A stretch of DNA of 64,000 bases from Costus lasius (lineage: Eukaryota > Streptophyta > Magnoliopsida > Zingiberales > Costaceae), in assembly GCA_027563935.2 (NCBI GenBank), contig CM050449.1, forward strand, positions 58,793,949 through 58,857,948, read 5' to 3'. Within the stretch, counting starts at the first letter, position 1; every line of letters begins with the position of its first letter. The notes under the pieces were generated by a model. It saw only the letters and a program-made list of their open reading frames with translations, searched no databases and was not told the origin of the DNA. Shown in pieces: positions 22,752 to 33,189 of the stretch. The translations under genes and the position numbers were made by a program.

Positions 22752-24432
22752 TGTTGGGGTATGCCCTTAAGGCTAATGTTTGAGGCCTTGGGATTGTATC
22801 AGTATCATGTAATAAACTCTTATGTTTATAAAGGCATGGTTGTTATTCAGGTTGTTACCTTGTCTGCTGTAATAAGTGTACTTCTGAATAATGTCTCAAA
22901 GCTGTTCAGCTAGGCTGACATGCAGTAAAGTCCTTAGTCGAGATATCTTGGTGAACATGAGACAGCCTTGATATGATTGAGACTAATATGTGTTCTAATC
23001 TTATAGGATGCTTCGAGCATGGAATAAGATGTAGACTCATGGGTACATTGGATGTACTGGACAGACCCTACTAGGATATTCAATTGCTTGTCACAATGTG
23101 AATATTCCTTGATTGCGACAAGTGGCACATTTCCTCTGACTTGAGATCACTTGTGTTTTCTAAATGATGATTGTCATTGTTTTGAGGTAGTTCAATATCA
23201 TTTGAAACATAATGATTATAGACTATCTTGGATGGTTAGCTTGAGTCAGGTTAGGGCACTAGTGATAGACATAGGATTGCTGTCTCCTTGTTTAAGGAGT
23301 GTGATGTTCTAAAGGGGCCCCCTGGATGAGATGATTGAGAAAAGAGTATGGCCATACCCAGGTGACAGTGTTCATCTGTTCTAATCATGCTCGTCATATT
23401 GGAGTTACAAGCTTGACACGCTTGTCCAATAAGAACATCCAGTGGCAAAGGAAATATGCATGCCTAGTGAGTTGATTCACACTTGTGCTATTTTTGGGTG
23501 TAGTCTTGGAAGACTCTTTTCTTTATATCGGGAGACAGTGATGTGTTGCTAGATACCCCTCACTGATCGTGATGACGTGAGTTATCGTTACCGACATTTA
23601 AAGGAAACCCTCAGGGTCGCACAATTTGATGATATGGCTTACTTGAGTCAGATCGTGTGGACTGAATTGTTTAGGTTCAGTTTAAAGGGATTTAATCTCT
23701 GATTGTAAGTGAGATCTGGTCTGATCATGTTTGATTGATTAGGGCTTAAGATCGGTAAGCTTCGATTGAGAGAATGGATGCTGGATCGGTGAGATCAGGA
23801 GCATCAGGAGATGAACGGTCAGATCAAATACCTTAGGGTTTTAATGTGATCTGGACTTATGGCTTGGTTTATTTGGTTATTGAACCAAATTCAAGTGAAC
23901 CGGCTCATGAATGAGCGCATGGTTCAAGGGTGAAGTGGAGTTTGCGATTGGGGTAAACCCAAGATCGCATGTGGAGAAGTTATATGCTATTTTTGGATAG
24001 CACTTCTCAACGTGACCACGTTTTCACGTCCTCCCTCTTCACGCCTTCACGCTTGGTCGCCAACTTGTTTTTGGCTCTTGGGGGCATTCTCGCGTGGAGG
24101 AGAGAAAGAGACGAGAAGAAAAAATCGCCAAGCCAAGAAGTTCTTTCTTTTCCCTTTCACTCGACAAAGACATCTTTGGACCTTGCTAGCACAAGGATCG
24201 CAAGGAGGAGTAGGCGACATCAATTGTGTGCGTCACCTCTGGAGAAGATCCAGTTTGATCTTTGCTTCCAAGGCGCCATCTAGAAATGGCTATGGTATGA
24301 TCCTTCTCTATATTCAATCGGGTTCCTTTTGTTAATCATATAGCATGCAAGATCTAGAAACCCCCTTTCCGCTGCTTGCATCTTCCATATGCGCCAATGC
24401 TTTAGGGTTTCACCCCCTTGTGGGGACTTTCA
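22752..24432 (+). repeat. 3' LTR of A2
   Basis: It is 1,681 bp and nearly identical to 13661-15341. The outer end is followed by the duplicated TCTTG. The CArG-like inverted repeat is at 23974-24008. Confidence 0.95.
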
Positions 24433-25442
24433 TCTTGTCCATTAGACAAGGCTCACATATATCATAACCCTGAAAGGATAATGATCCCAATAGTCCATGG
24501 ACTTTTGGATGTGACTTTTGTCTTATGGCCCAAGAGACAATGCAAAGAGATGGTATTGAATCAATGGATTTGATCTATTCAGTGTTACACACAGAACTAC
24601 AAGCTATTATCAATTGTACCACTACTATAGAACATTCCAGATTTAAAGAAATACCAATATATTTCAAACTGAAAATCCATTCAAAATAATGGACATAATG
24701 TTCTAATACAAAAGCTAGTACATAATAGCAAAGTTCTAGTTGAAGTCTTTGAAGGTAGTGAGATGACATCAACAGCAGCATCCAATGCTCCGTCCCTGAC
24801 TCGAATGTCGACCCCACCAAGCCTCATTGTCCTACTTCTTGTGAGCCCCTGCATATGAAAAACATATGTAAGCTCCACATGCGGTACCCAGTATCCATGA
24901 ATAAGAGGTAGACATAAAGACCTCAGTAACACAATACCTGAAGCAGATGGATAACATCCCTTCTTTTGTGCCATGCTCTTCCTGGGCCTTAATCCATCCT
25001 GAAATTTCCATGCATTCCCTGTCTTCCGAAGTTTTAGCTTCAAAGATACAGAACCATAGTCATTCCTGGATTCAGGCAAACACCCAGAAGATCCAACAAC
25101 ACTCTCTTGATCACTATTTGAAGTGCCTGGTGTGAAGAGACGTCGAAGATGTATGATCATATCATAAATCCCCATCTCATCACACTCAACCTGGACCTCA
25201 GGGGTCAAGCACCTCAAAATAAGAGCAGTGTAATGTTCACTATCCACACAATGTTCAAGATAGACATTCCACTCCCACTCTGTACAAAAATATATACAGG
25301 GCTGGGTTGGAGGTCTTTCAAGAAGATATACCATATTCTCATGTTCTAGAAGTTTTGACAAAAGTCTGAACCATCTTGTCCAATTTGTTCCATCCAGTTT
25401 ATTTTTAAGAAGTTTCAATCTAGGTTCAGGAGATGGAATCAT
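24433..25442 (-). pseudogene. Element E gag, protease and integrase N-terminus, degenerate
   Basis: A gag ATG is still present (25442), and the first ~110 codons resemble copia gag (GTNWTRWFRLL). After that the frame lacks a recognisable CCHC knuckle. The protease box (near 24875-24897) reads W-I-L-G-T-A-C-G in one frame, so the catalytic Asp codon (GAT) is GGT at 24886-24888, and that frame is offset from gag. The integrase zinc-finger remnant lies at 24438-24570. The longest open stretch is 253 codons (24681-25442). These are remains of a once normal gag-pol without capacity for protease or integrase. Confidence 0.82.
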
Positions 25443-25605
25443 CTACAATAAGCAAACAAGCAAAATAAGTACTATGATAAAGCATTTAACAAGGACTTTA
25501 AAATTAAATGCTATACTCCCACTATTTCCTTAACAAGTTGATAACTCTCAAAACTCAACTTGGAAATACATGAGTAGGATCCTAATTTCACGCGATGTCT
25601 CCGCG

Positions 25606-25944
25606 ACTCACGAGGGTGAGTTGAGATGCACAGAGAGTCCCATGCTTCCTTAGGTAGGCATGCCAGCCAATTGTGCCGCGCACAATTCCTCTTAGTTAAG
25701 ACAGACTAGGCGCCCTGTGTCCAGCGAGGGCTGGATACAACACAGAACCCTATCCTCTCAACAGCTGCCTCTAGTGATTCATCATGTCAGTGACATATGA
25801 AAAACTAGTCAAGTCTGGTCCTAACCGTTATGCCCAGGGCCAACGAATTTCCTTGTGAAGGCACGCCCAGTTTAAAACTGGTGGGGAAATCATTGTCACC
25901 ACACACCTCCTAAAGATAAGTGGGTGTGTCCCACGAGGGTGGGA
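25606..25944 (-). ncRNA. Three stem-loops in element E leader
   Basis: On the plus strand: H3 ACTCAC-GAGG-GTGAGT (25606-25621), H2 TCCAGC-GAGG-GCTGGA (25720-25735) and H1 TCCCAC-GAGG-GTGGGA (25929-25944). All are perfect 6-bp stems with the same loop (CCTC in element sense). They occupy the places of H3, H2 and H1 in family A, with different stem sequences. A fourth palindrome, CCAGTTT-A-AAACTGG, is at 25867-25881. Confidence 0.68.
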
Positions 25945-26689
25945 AACAGTTCACAACACCACCGATCGATAGTTTGATGAGGGCTACGCGTTAGAAGGCT
26001 ATTGACTTGATATTGTATTGAGAGTTTTTGCATGTTTTATTCTTTTCTAGCATGCAGTTTTCCTATGGTTATGGCAGCAAAGGAAAAACATCACAGGCAT
26101 GCTATGGACAGAATAATAAACCATCACAGGCATGCTATTTTGGTCGATATGGTCATAGCCCTTTTCATACACATAACTTGTCACGAGCCATGTGACATGT
26201 TATTTTGCATCCAAGGGTTGCGAGTCCCTGAAGCAAATCAGCCCATGCCAGAAGCCGAAAGCAAGTGTCCTTCCTTTAGCCGCAAGTCCATCACCACGCT
26301 TCTAAAGCTGGCGCTACTCTGATATCGGTTGAAGAAGACACCTTGTTCTTTTTGATGAACCTTAACCTATCTCATGTAAACAATTCTACATCTATTCTAA
26401 GGAAAGATGAAAATTTTACATCAAGAAGGGGAGAACCACACGCAGGTGGTAGAAAGATTTTACAAGCATTCATCTCAGGTGGAAACATGATTCCACATCA
26501 CAACACTGGAGGGCACTCGCTATGACCATATCAACCCATGGAAGAGACAAGTGGCGCATATATAAAATTCGAAAAACCGGAATAATCAAATTTTATCCCC
26601 TTATGCGCCAACTTCATCCAAAGCACTCTCTCAATCAAATTTATGTTAAAATTGGGATCAAGTTTCATGATGATTTCATGGACCCTATC

Positions 26690-26775
26690 GGCTGGCAATT
26701 TTGTCAGATCAAGAGACCCGGCCAGTCCGAAGACACAATGCCCGTCCTACTTGACAAAACTACGTGCGCCTTTGG
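26690..26775 (-). other. Leader block shared by E and F, with closing stem
   Basis: Inverted repeats AATTTTGTCA (26697-26706) and TGACAAAACT (26752-26761) enclose a 45-bp segment almost identical to element F at 32183-32227. The one arm difference from F is a G-U pair in element sense. Candidate RNA structure near the primer site. Confidence 0.6.
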
Positions 26776-26935
26776 TCCTAAATCCATCATAAACACAATC
26801 CAAATTTCGGCCATAAAAATTGATAAAAGAAGTTTGGATGAAAGCGCCATCTAGGTGAAACGCGCATGGATGAACGAAAAATTTTCCAAAAATTTTTCAC
26901 ACAAGCAAATGTACACCTTGTGTTTCTCGCAAGTA

Positions 26936-26947
26936 GCTCTGATACCA
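26936..26947 (-). promoter_or_regulatory. Primer-binding site of element E (tRNA-iMet)
   Basis: The minus strand reads TGGTATCAGAGC, one base from the 5' LTR. Confidence 0.9.
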
Positions 26948-27458
26948 CTGTTGGGGAATGCCGGGTGTAATTTAAAATTTTGTAGTCCCAGGACGCAGCG
27001 GAAGAAGCATTACACCCGAAACACATTCCTTTCCCAAGGATCCATGCGAGAGAGAGAACACAAGGATGTGTTAGGGTTAGTACCTCTATTGCTTGTTAGG
27101 ATGAAGGTGCCAAGTTGAAGACGCTCACGTGCTCGTCCTCTACAAGTATCCACACGTCGACCTTCTCAACGTTGCTCCCTTCCACGCTCGGTGCTAGCCT
27201 CAGGAAGAGAAGATCACCTCTCGGAATCTCCTTCTCCTTCCTCCTTGCTCTTCACGCCAACTTGTCTCCTTGCTTCGAGACTCTCGGCCAAAGACAAGAG
27301 GAAGAGAAGAGAGGGTGGAGCTCCACAAGAAGAAGAGGGCGGCTTGAATTCTAGGGCTTGCGCAACTCCAAGTTGCCTTTTCCTCAAGAAGAATTCTGCA
27401 CTTGATGTTCATCTAATGATCATCCAATCGTCATCACAAGAGGGGGCGCATACCCCTT

Positions 27459-27466
27459 CTTTTATA
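27459..27466 (-). promoter_or_regulatory. TATA box of element E 5' LTR
   Basis: TATAAAAG on the minus strand, at the same position as in the 3' LTR. In this LTR it would drive the element's genomic RNA. Confidence 0.6.
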
Positions 27467-28054
27467 ACCGACCAAGCCAAACCGCCACCTCTCTTTCCTT
27501 CTATGCTCTTGGCGCAATTCCTCCAAGGAATTGCCATAAGAGTTCAGCCACATCCTCTCTTGAATAGGCGCAACATGAAGCATGGAAAGAATCTAGCTTC
27601 TTGCCTTATCAAGAGAGGTAATTTGAGTTCCAATTCAATTAGGACTTTCCATATATGATTGGCCAAATCATTGCTTGAATAAATCAAGCCATACTTGCCA
27701 ACATATCAGCCCCACACGTCCAAGATAGTTTCCACTTGAGGAAATAACTTTCCAAAAGGATTCATACACCCTAATTGGCGCAAATTCCATATATGGAATT
27801 ATCCCATGCGCCAAGTGTATTTCCAACTCCTATTAGGATTCAAACTTGCCTCAATTAGAATTAATCCACAATCCTTAATTGGATTTGGATCTCAACACTA
27901 ATTAGGCCCATGGAAATAAATCCTTATTGGATTAGGATTTGCGCCCAACACAATGAGCCTTATCCAAATCCAATTCTCTTTAGGATTTGAATCCTAGTTG
28001 GATTAGGATTTGCGCCCAACCACTATGGGCCTTATCCAAATCTAATTCTCATTA

Positions 28055-28352
28055 GGATTTGAATCCTAATTAGATTAGGATTCTCATTTCTAGTAGAATT
28101 AGAATTCCAACTCCTAATTGAATTAGGATTCCAACTCCTAGTTGGAATAGGACTCTATTTCCCAATAGGGTTAGGATTCTAACTCCTAATTAAATTAGGA
28201 TTCCAACTCCTAGTTGGATTAGGATTCCAATTCCTAATAGGGTTAGGATTCCAACTCCTAATTAGATTAGGATTCCAACTCCTAGTTGGATTAGGATTCC
28301 AATTCCTAATAGGATTACGATTCCAACTCCTAATTAGATTAGGATTCGAATC
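28055..28352. repeat. 24-bp tandem array in E 5' LTR, about ten units
   Basis: This is the same array as in the left LTR but exactly 96 bp longer between matching flanks. The four extra units are the more diverged ones (for example the CTATTTCCCAATAGGG variant). That suggests the other LTR lost them. Confidence 0.9.
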
Positions 28353-29377
28353 CAACATGGTATATAATCCTTTGTTCAAGTCCAACTTGACTAGGATATA
28401 TATACAAACTCATGAATCCCAATTGGACTCAGATTCAACCATGAATCTGTCTTGGACTCAGAATAATGAACTCAAATATATTCCAAGATTTCCAGATCGT
28501 AAAACAACGTCAAGAGTCTATTGCGTGTGACCCGGTAGGATCCTAATGACGATAGCAATGATGATTGAATATCATCATAAGTAGTGAGAGGTATCTAGCA
28601 ACACATCACTACTACCCATGTCATTGGACTTAAGTCATCTGGCAACAACTCCCTAACAAGCAACGAGGATTCCATGCATTCTAGATCCCTTTGCCTAAAC
28701 TGATATCCTGCCATTGGATTAGTCTCAAGTTTATTATCCAATGGATTGGTCATGACTCAACAAGTGTGGCCACACTTTCCTGTCATGCACCAATAAGGTG
28801 GGGCGCCCCGAGGTGGATATCATGTTTCCTCGGAAGGAAGGGGCAAATCCTACTATTGGTCATCCATGTCTCTACATGACTTATGACATGCTCAATGACA
28901 GTCGTTTTGATCACCCATTTACGGAGAGACGTAAGACTGTATCAAAACATACCCATCATCATATCTAGACATGAATACCTCAAGTCTAAGGATCAATGCA
29001 AACCTCTTGCATGTGAGATTGACTTGTTGACTAGACAAGTCAATCCTCACGGTGGATCACTCCAGTGCATTCAATGCACCTGTATGTCTGCGTTACTGTG
29101 CCCCGCACCTAACCAGCCCATACACCAGTCTCACATGCACCAAAGCTGTCCCATATCGGCTAAGGCACCTTGACCGGGGATTACTTATGAGAATGGATCC
29201 AATCCAAACTCCCGGGACATTATCTATGCAATTCAATACATCAACGCAGGTAAAGCAATCTGCATAATAACGACCATGCCTTTATTGATTATATCAATTT
29301 CATTAATTCTATCGAAGTACATTTAAACAATGCCTGACCATGACCATACATTGGTCTGCAGGGCATATACACCAACA

Positions 29378-29793
29378 TTAATCAACCCATGTAATGAAGT
29401 TTGGGCTAGCTCATTATCCAATGAGGCCCAATGACAAGTTCTCATGAAGAGATGAGAGGCTAAAAGGGTATAATGGGGAGAAACATGAACCATTAGGCGC
29501 CTAGGGGCATAATGGGGTCATGTTGGCGCCTTTGCTTCATTATGGAAGTAAAGGGCGCCTCCCCTCTCTTGCTAGGATGGAATGAATGCCTTTTTGGCAT
29601 TGCTTGAGGAGCAAGGCAAGGCCTTGCGCACAAGGAAAGGCGTGGGAACAAAAGGAAAGGTTGAATGAGAATTATGGAAATGTCTTGTAGACTTTTCTTG
29701 TCTCAAACCTCCTCATCCTAGCCCTACACTTGTCATGATCCTAGCCATTACCCTAACCACCTCTTGCCCTATAAATGTGACCCTAGTCGCCCC
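29378..29793 (+). repeat. Element F LTR, upstream part
   Basis: A non-coding LTR segment ending at the GCCCC target site. It contains a TATA box, and no other feature is recognised. Its left edge is the insertion site of E. Confidence 0.65.
29770..29776 (+). promoter_or_regulatory. TATA box of element F LTR
   Basis: TATAAAT lies in a CCCTATAAATG context. sA2 is inserted 17 bp downstream, close to where transcription would start. Confidence 0.6.
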
Positions 29794-31466
29794 TGTTGGG
29801 GTATGCCCTTAAGGCTAATGTTTGAGGCCTTGGGATTGTATCAGTATCATGTAATAAACTCTTATGTTTATAAAGGCATGGTTGTTATTCAGTTTGTTAC
29901 ATTATCTGCTGCAATAAGTGTACTTCTGAATAATGTCTCAAAGCTGTTCAGCTGGGCTGACATGCTGTGAAGTCCTTAGTCGAGATATCTTGGTGAACAT
30001 GAGACAGCCTTGATATGATTGAGACTAATATGTGCTCTAATCTTATAGGATGCTTCGAGCATGGAATAAGATGTAGACTCATGGGTACATTGGATGTACT
30101 GGACAGACCCTACTAGGATATTCAATTGCTTGTCACAATGTGAATAATCCTTGAATGTAACAAGTGGCACATTTCCTCTGACTTGAGATCACTTGTGTTT
30201 CTAAATGATGATTGTCATTGTTTTGAGGTAGTTCAATATCATTTGAAACATAATGGTTATAGACTATCTTGGATGGTGAGCTTGAGTCAGGTTAGGGCAT
30301 TAGTGATAGACAAAGGATTGCCGTCTCTATAATTGGAGTGTGGTGTTCTAAAGGGGCCCCCTGGATGAGATGATTGAGAAAGTGTATGGCCATACCCAGG
30401 TGACTGTGTTCATCTGTTCTAATCATGCTCATCATATTGGAGCTACAAGCTTGACACGCTTGTCCAATAAGAACATCCAGTGGCAAAGGAAATATGCATG
30501 CCTTGTGAATTGGATTCACACTTGTGCTGTAGTTTGGGTGTAGTCTTGGAAGACTCTTTCCTTTATATCGGGAGACAGTGATGTGTTGCTAGATACCCCT
30601 CACTGATCGTGATAACGTAAGTTGTCGTTACCGACATTTAGAGGAAACCCTTAGGGTCGCACAATTTGATGATATGGCTTACTTAAGTCAGATCGTGTGG
30701 ACTGAATTGTTTGAGTTCAGTTTAAAGGGATTTACTCTCTGAATAAAAGTGAGATCTGGTCTAATCATGTTTGATTGATTAGGGCTTGAGATCGGTAAGC
30801 TTCGATCGAGAGAATAGATGCTAGATCGGTCAGATCAAGAGCATTAAGAGATCAACGGTCAGATCTTAGGCCTTAGTGGTTTATTATGATCTGGACTAAT
30901 TGCTTGGTTTATTTGGTTGTTGAACCAAATTGATTTGAACCAGCTCATTGGATGAGCGCATGGTTCAGGTGGTGAGGCATTTGCGATTGGGGTAATGCAT
31001 GGTCGCATGAACGTTTGGACTTTGCTATTTTTAGATAGCATGTTCTCAAACGTGTCCACGATCTCACGTCGCCTCTCTCTCGCCTCTTCACGCCTTTGTC
31101 GCCTCCTTGGTTTTCTGGGGAGAAGCATTCTCGTGAGAAAAAGCTAAGATGACAAGAGGAGAAAGTTTCACCAAGCAAGGAGATCATCTTCCCTCCCATT
31201 CGATCAAGACCTCTTGGAACCTTGCTAGCACAAGGAGCACCAAAAGAGAAAGCGACATCATCTTGTGTGTGACGATTTGGAGGAGACCTCTTTTGTTCTC
31301 TTGCTTCCAAGGCGACATCCTTCATATGGCTTCGGTATGAATTCCTTTTCTATTGTTAAAGTTGATCATAATACATGCTATCCGATCTTAGGAAACCCTA
31401 GATTCCGCCCATGCAAGTTTTGTTTAGCGCATGTTTTAGGGTTTCGCCCCTTGTAGGGGACCTTCA
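29794..31466 (+). repeat. sA2: solo LTR of family A inside element F LTR
   Basis: This 1,673-bp LTR runs from TGTTGGGG to GGGACCTTCA and has no internal region. GCCCC is duplicated at 29789-29793 and 31467-31471. It is nearly identical to the LTR of A5 (60026-61699), so both come from the same recent subfamily. Confidence 0.95.
31011..31053. promoter_or_regulatory. CArG-like core in inverted repeat (sA2)
   Basis: The outer arms ACGTTTG/CAAACGT and inner arms TGCTAT/ATAGCA enclose a CTATTTTTAG core. The A5 LTR has the same structure at 60440-60482. Confidence 0.62.
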
Positions 31467-31956
31467 GCCCCCTCTTACATGTAATCAATCCTTGAAGGCG
31501 TGAACACAAGGAGAGGGGCGAGTGCTTGGAGCAAGGGCGCATCTTCCATAATCGCAAGCCTCTTCCTCCTTTCCTCTTGGCGCAAAGAGATCTAGGGCTT
31601 GGCGGCTTGGGTAGTTTTCCCTCTTCACTTGGCGCATCTATTTCTCTAGGTGGCGCAAGAGAAGTAAAACATCTTCCTAAGGCTTGGATCTTCTTCCTGA
31701 GGCTAGAACCGGGCGTGGAAGAAGAGAACTCAAGAGATCCGTGTGTGCGAGATTCCAGAGGGCGCACACTTGGACGCCTACATCGGCATCGCTCCATATT
31801 GCTCCTAAGGTACTTACTAACTCATCGTGTCGACTCCCTTGCTTGCGATCTTCACTGGGTTTTTGGGACCGGCCTGTTTCGGGGACATTCTTCCGCTGCG
31901 TAAAATGTATGTCTACAACTCTGAAAATTGTAAAATGTCCCCGGGGTTTCCCAACA
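31467..31956 (+). repeat. Element F LTR, downstream part (R-U5)
   Basis: It continues F's LTR after sA2 and ends in CCCAACA at 31956, one base before the primer site. The sequence is purine- and pyrimidine-rich with several chance ORFs on both strands. No gene is supported. Confidence 0.7.
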
Positions 31957-31957
31957 G

Positions 31958-31969
31958 TGGTATCAGAGG
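31958..31969 (+). promoter_or_regulatory. Primer-binding site of element F
   Basis: TGGTATCAGAGG follows the LTR end by one base. The last base differs from the TGGTATCAGAGC of the other elements. Confidence 0.8.
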
Positions 31970-32159
31970 GACTTGCAAGACTCGAACGATGTTTTACGCT
32001 TTTCTTCCATGCTCACATGCCATATCTCTATTTTCGTAAATAGCATGATGCATGGCAAACGATTTTTCTAAGAGTAGAAAAAATTAGGGTTTCTTGTTTC
32101 TATCATCCTCTCAATCTCTTTTGGATTTTTGGACTATTTTTCTTGTTTGATTTAAAGAT

Positions 32160-32245
32160 CAAAGGCGCACGTAATTTTGTCAAGTAGGACGGGCATTGTG
32201 TCTTCGGACTGGCCAAGTCTCTTGATCTGACAAAATTGCCAGCCG
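32160..32245 (+). other. Leader block shared by F and E, with closing stem
   Basis: AATTTTGTCA (32173-32182) and TGACAAAATT (32228-32237) form a perfect 10-bp inverted repeat. The enclosed segment is almost identical to element E, although surrounding leader sequence has diverged. The rest of the leader up to 32665 shows no gene. Confidence 0.62.
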
Positions 32246-33189
32246 AAAGGATCTCTGAAATCATCATGAAAAATAAATCGCAATAAACCAAAGGATTTGT
32301 GAGAAGAAGATGAGAAAAAGAAACTGGTTTTATGAAAATGTAAAATTTCAGATTTTATGTTTTTCATGAGCATGTAAAATTGCATGAGTAAATACCTTGA
32401 CTCTGCATGATGTTGTGATCATTAGTCAAGCCCCCTTTGCATGCCTGCAATGTATCCTCGTGAGGCCTGCGTGCCGCTTTTTCTTTTTGCTTTTGACTGA
32501 GAAGAAGATTAGGGTGGCGCATGTACTTGGAGCTTAGCGCATGCATACCTTGGATGGTGATGCAACAAGCAAGAGGCGCGAACCTGCTTAGTGGCGCAAG
32601 ACCATGGCATTGGCCGAACCTATGGGAACTTCGAAAGTATTCCTCTACGGTTTGAGAGCTAAACCTGTTGGGGTATGCCCTTAAGGCTAATGTTTGAGGC
32701 CTTGGGATTATATCAGTATCATGTATAAACTCTATGTTTATAAAGACAATGGTTGTTATTCAGGTTGTTACATTATCTGCTGCAATATGTATACTTCTGA
32801 ATAATGTCTCAATGCTGTTCAGCTTGGCTGACATGCAGTATTGTCCTTAGTCGAGATATCTTGGTGAACATGAGACAGCCTTGATATGATTGAGACTAAT
32901 ATGTGTTCTAATCTTATAGGAAGCTTTGAGCATGGAATAAGATGTAGACTCATGGGTACATTGGATGTACTGGACAGACCCTACTTAGGATATTCGATTG
33001 CTTGTCACAATGTGAATAATCCTTGTATGCAAACAAGTGGCATATTTCCTCTGACTTGAGATCACTTGTGTTTCTAAATGATGATTGGCATTGTTTTGAG
33101 GTAGTTCAATATCATTTGAAACATAATGGTTATAGACTATCTTGGATAATGAGCATGAGTCGTGTTAGGGCACTAGTGATAGATATAGG

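Larger units (their letters stand above)
13661..24432 (+). mobile_element. A2: Ty1/copia retrotransposon, family A, carrying a nested solo LTR
   Basis: The plus-strand element has two 1,681-bp LTRs (about nine differences by eye, about 0.5%), a primer site, leader, gag-pol and polypurine tract. TCTTG is duplicated at 13656-13660 and 24433-24437, showing insertion into E. It is 10,772 bp long because sA1 (1,654 bp plus a 5-bp duplication) sits in pol. Without it the internal region is about 5.75 kb, like its relatives. Two amber codons also break gag-pol. Confidence 0.95.
25443..26935 (-). other. Element E untranslated leader
   Basis: About 1.5 kb between primer site and gag. The gag-proximal half is homologous to the family-A leader and keeps three hairpins (25606-25944). 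The LTR-proximal half carries a block shared with element F around 26690-26775. No credible gene is seen. Confidence 0.75.
1..29377 (-). mobile_element. Element E: Ty1/copia LTR retrotransposon with degenerate coding region
   Basis: E is a minus-strand element whose outer end lies about 29 bp before the window. Its two LTRs (1-2303 and 26949-29377) match closely; I count about 22 substitutions or single-base indels by eye. The polypurine tract abuts the left LTR and a tRNA-iMet primer site abuts the right LTR. Without the nested A1 and A2 copies the internal region is only about 4.7 kb. Its gag, protease, integrase, reverse transcriptase and RNase H traces occur in normal copia order at 24433-25442, 11732-13655 and 2319-2561, all frameshifted. 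The right flank (TTAAT at 29378) cannot be paired because the left flank is outside the window. Inference: a non-autonomous element. Confidence 0.9.
26949..29377 (-). repeat. 5' LTR of element E
   Basis: It is 2,429 bp long. On the plus strand it opens TGTTGGGGAATG and closes with CACCAACA. It matches the left LTR at about 99% outside the tandem array. A TATA box (minus strand) is at 27459-27466. Confidence 0.93.
29378..32665 (+). mobile_element. Element F: copia-like retrotransposon, LTR and leader only
   Basis: Visible parts are an LTR body (29378-29793 and 31467-31956, split by sA2), a primer site at 31958 and about 700 bp of leader, which A6 interrupts. The start of the LTR lies left of E, outside the window, and its coding region lies beyond the window. 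Its leader shares a conserved block with E, so the two are related. Confidence 0.75.

Noticed and set aside
31378..31903. Long ORFs on both strands around the F LTR R-U5 region
   Set aside because: They cross the junction between sA2 and F's LTR, so they were made by insertion, and they lack recognisable domains.
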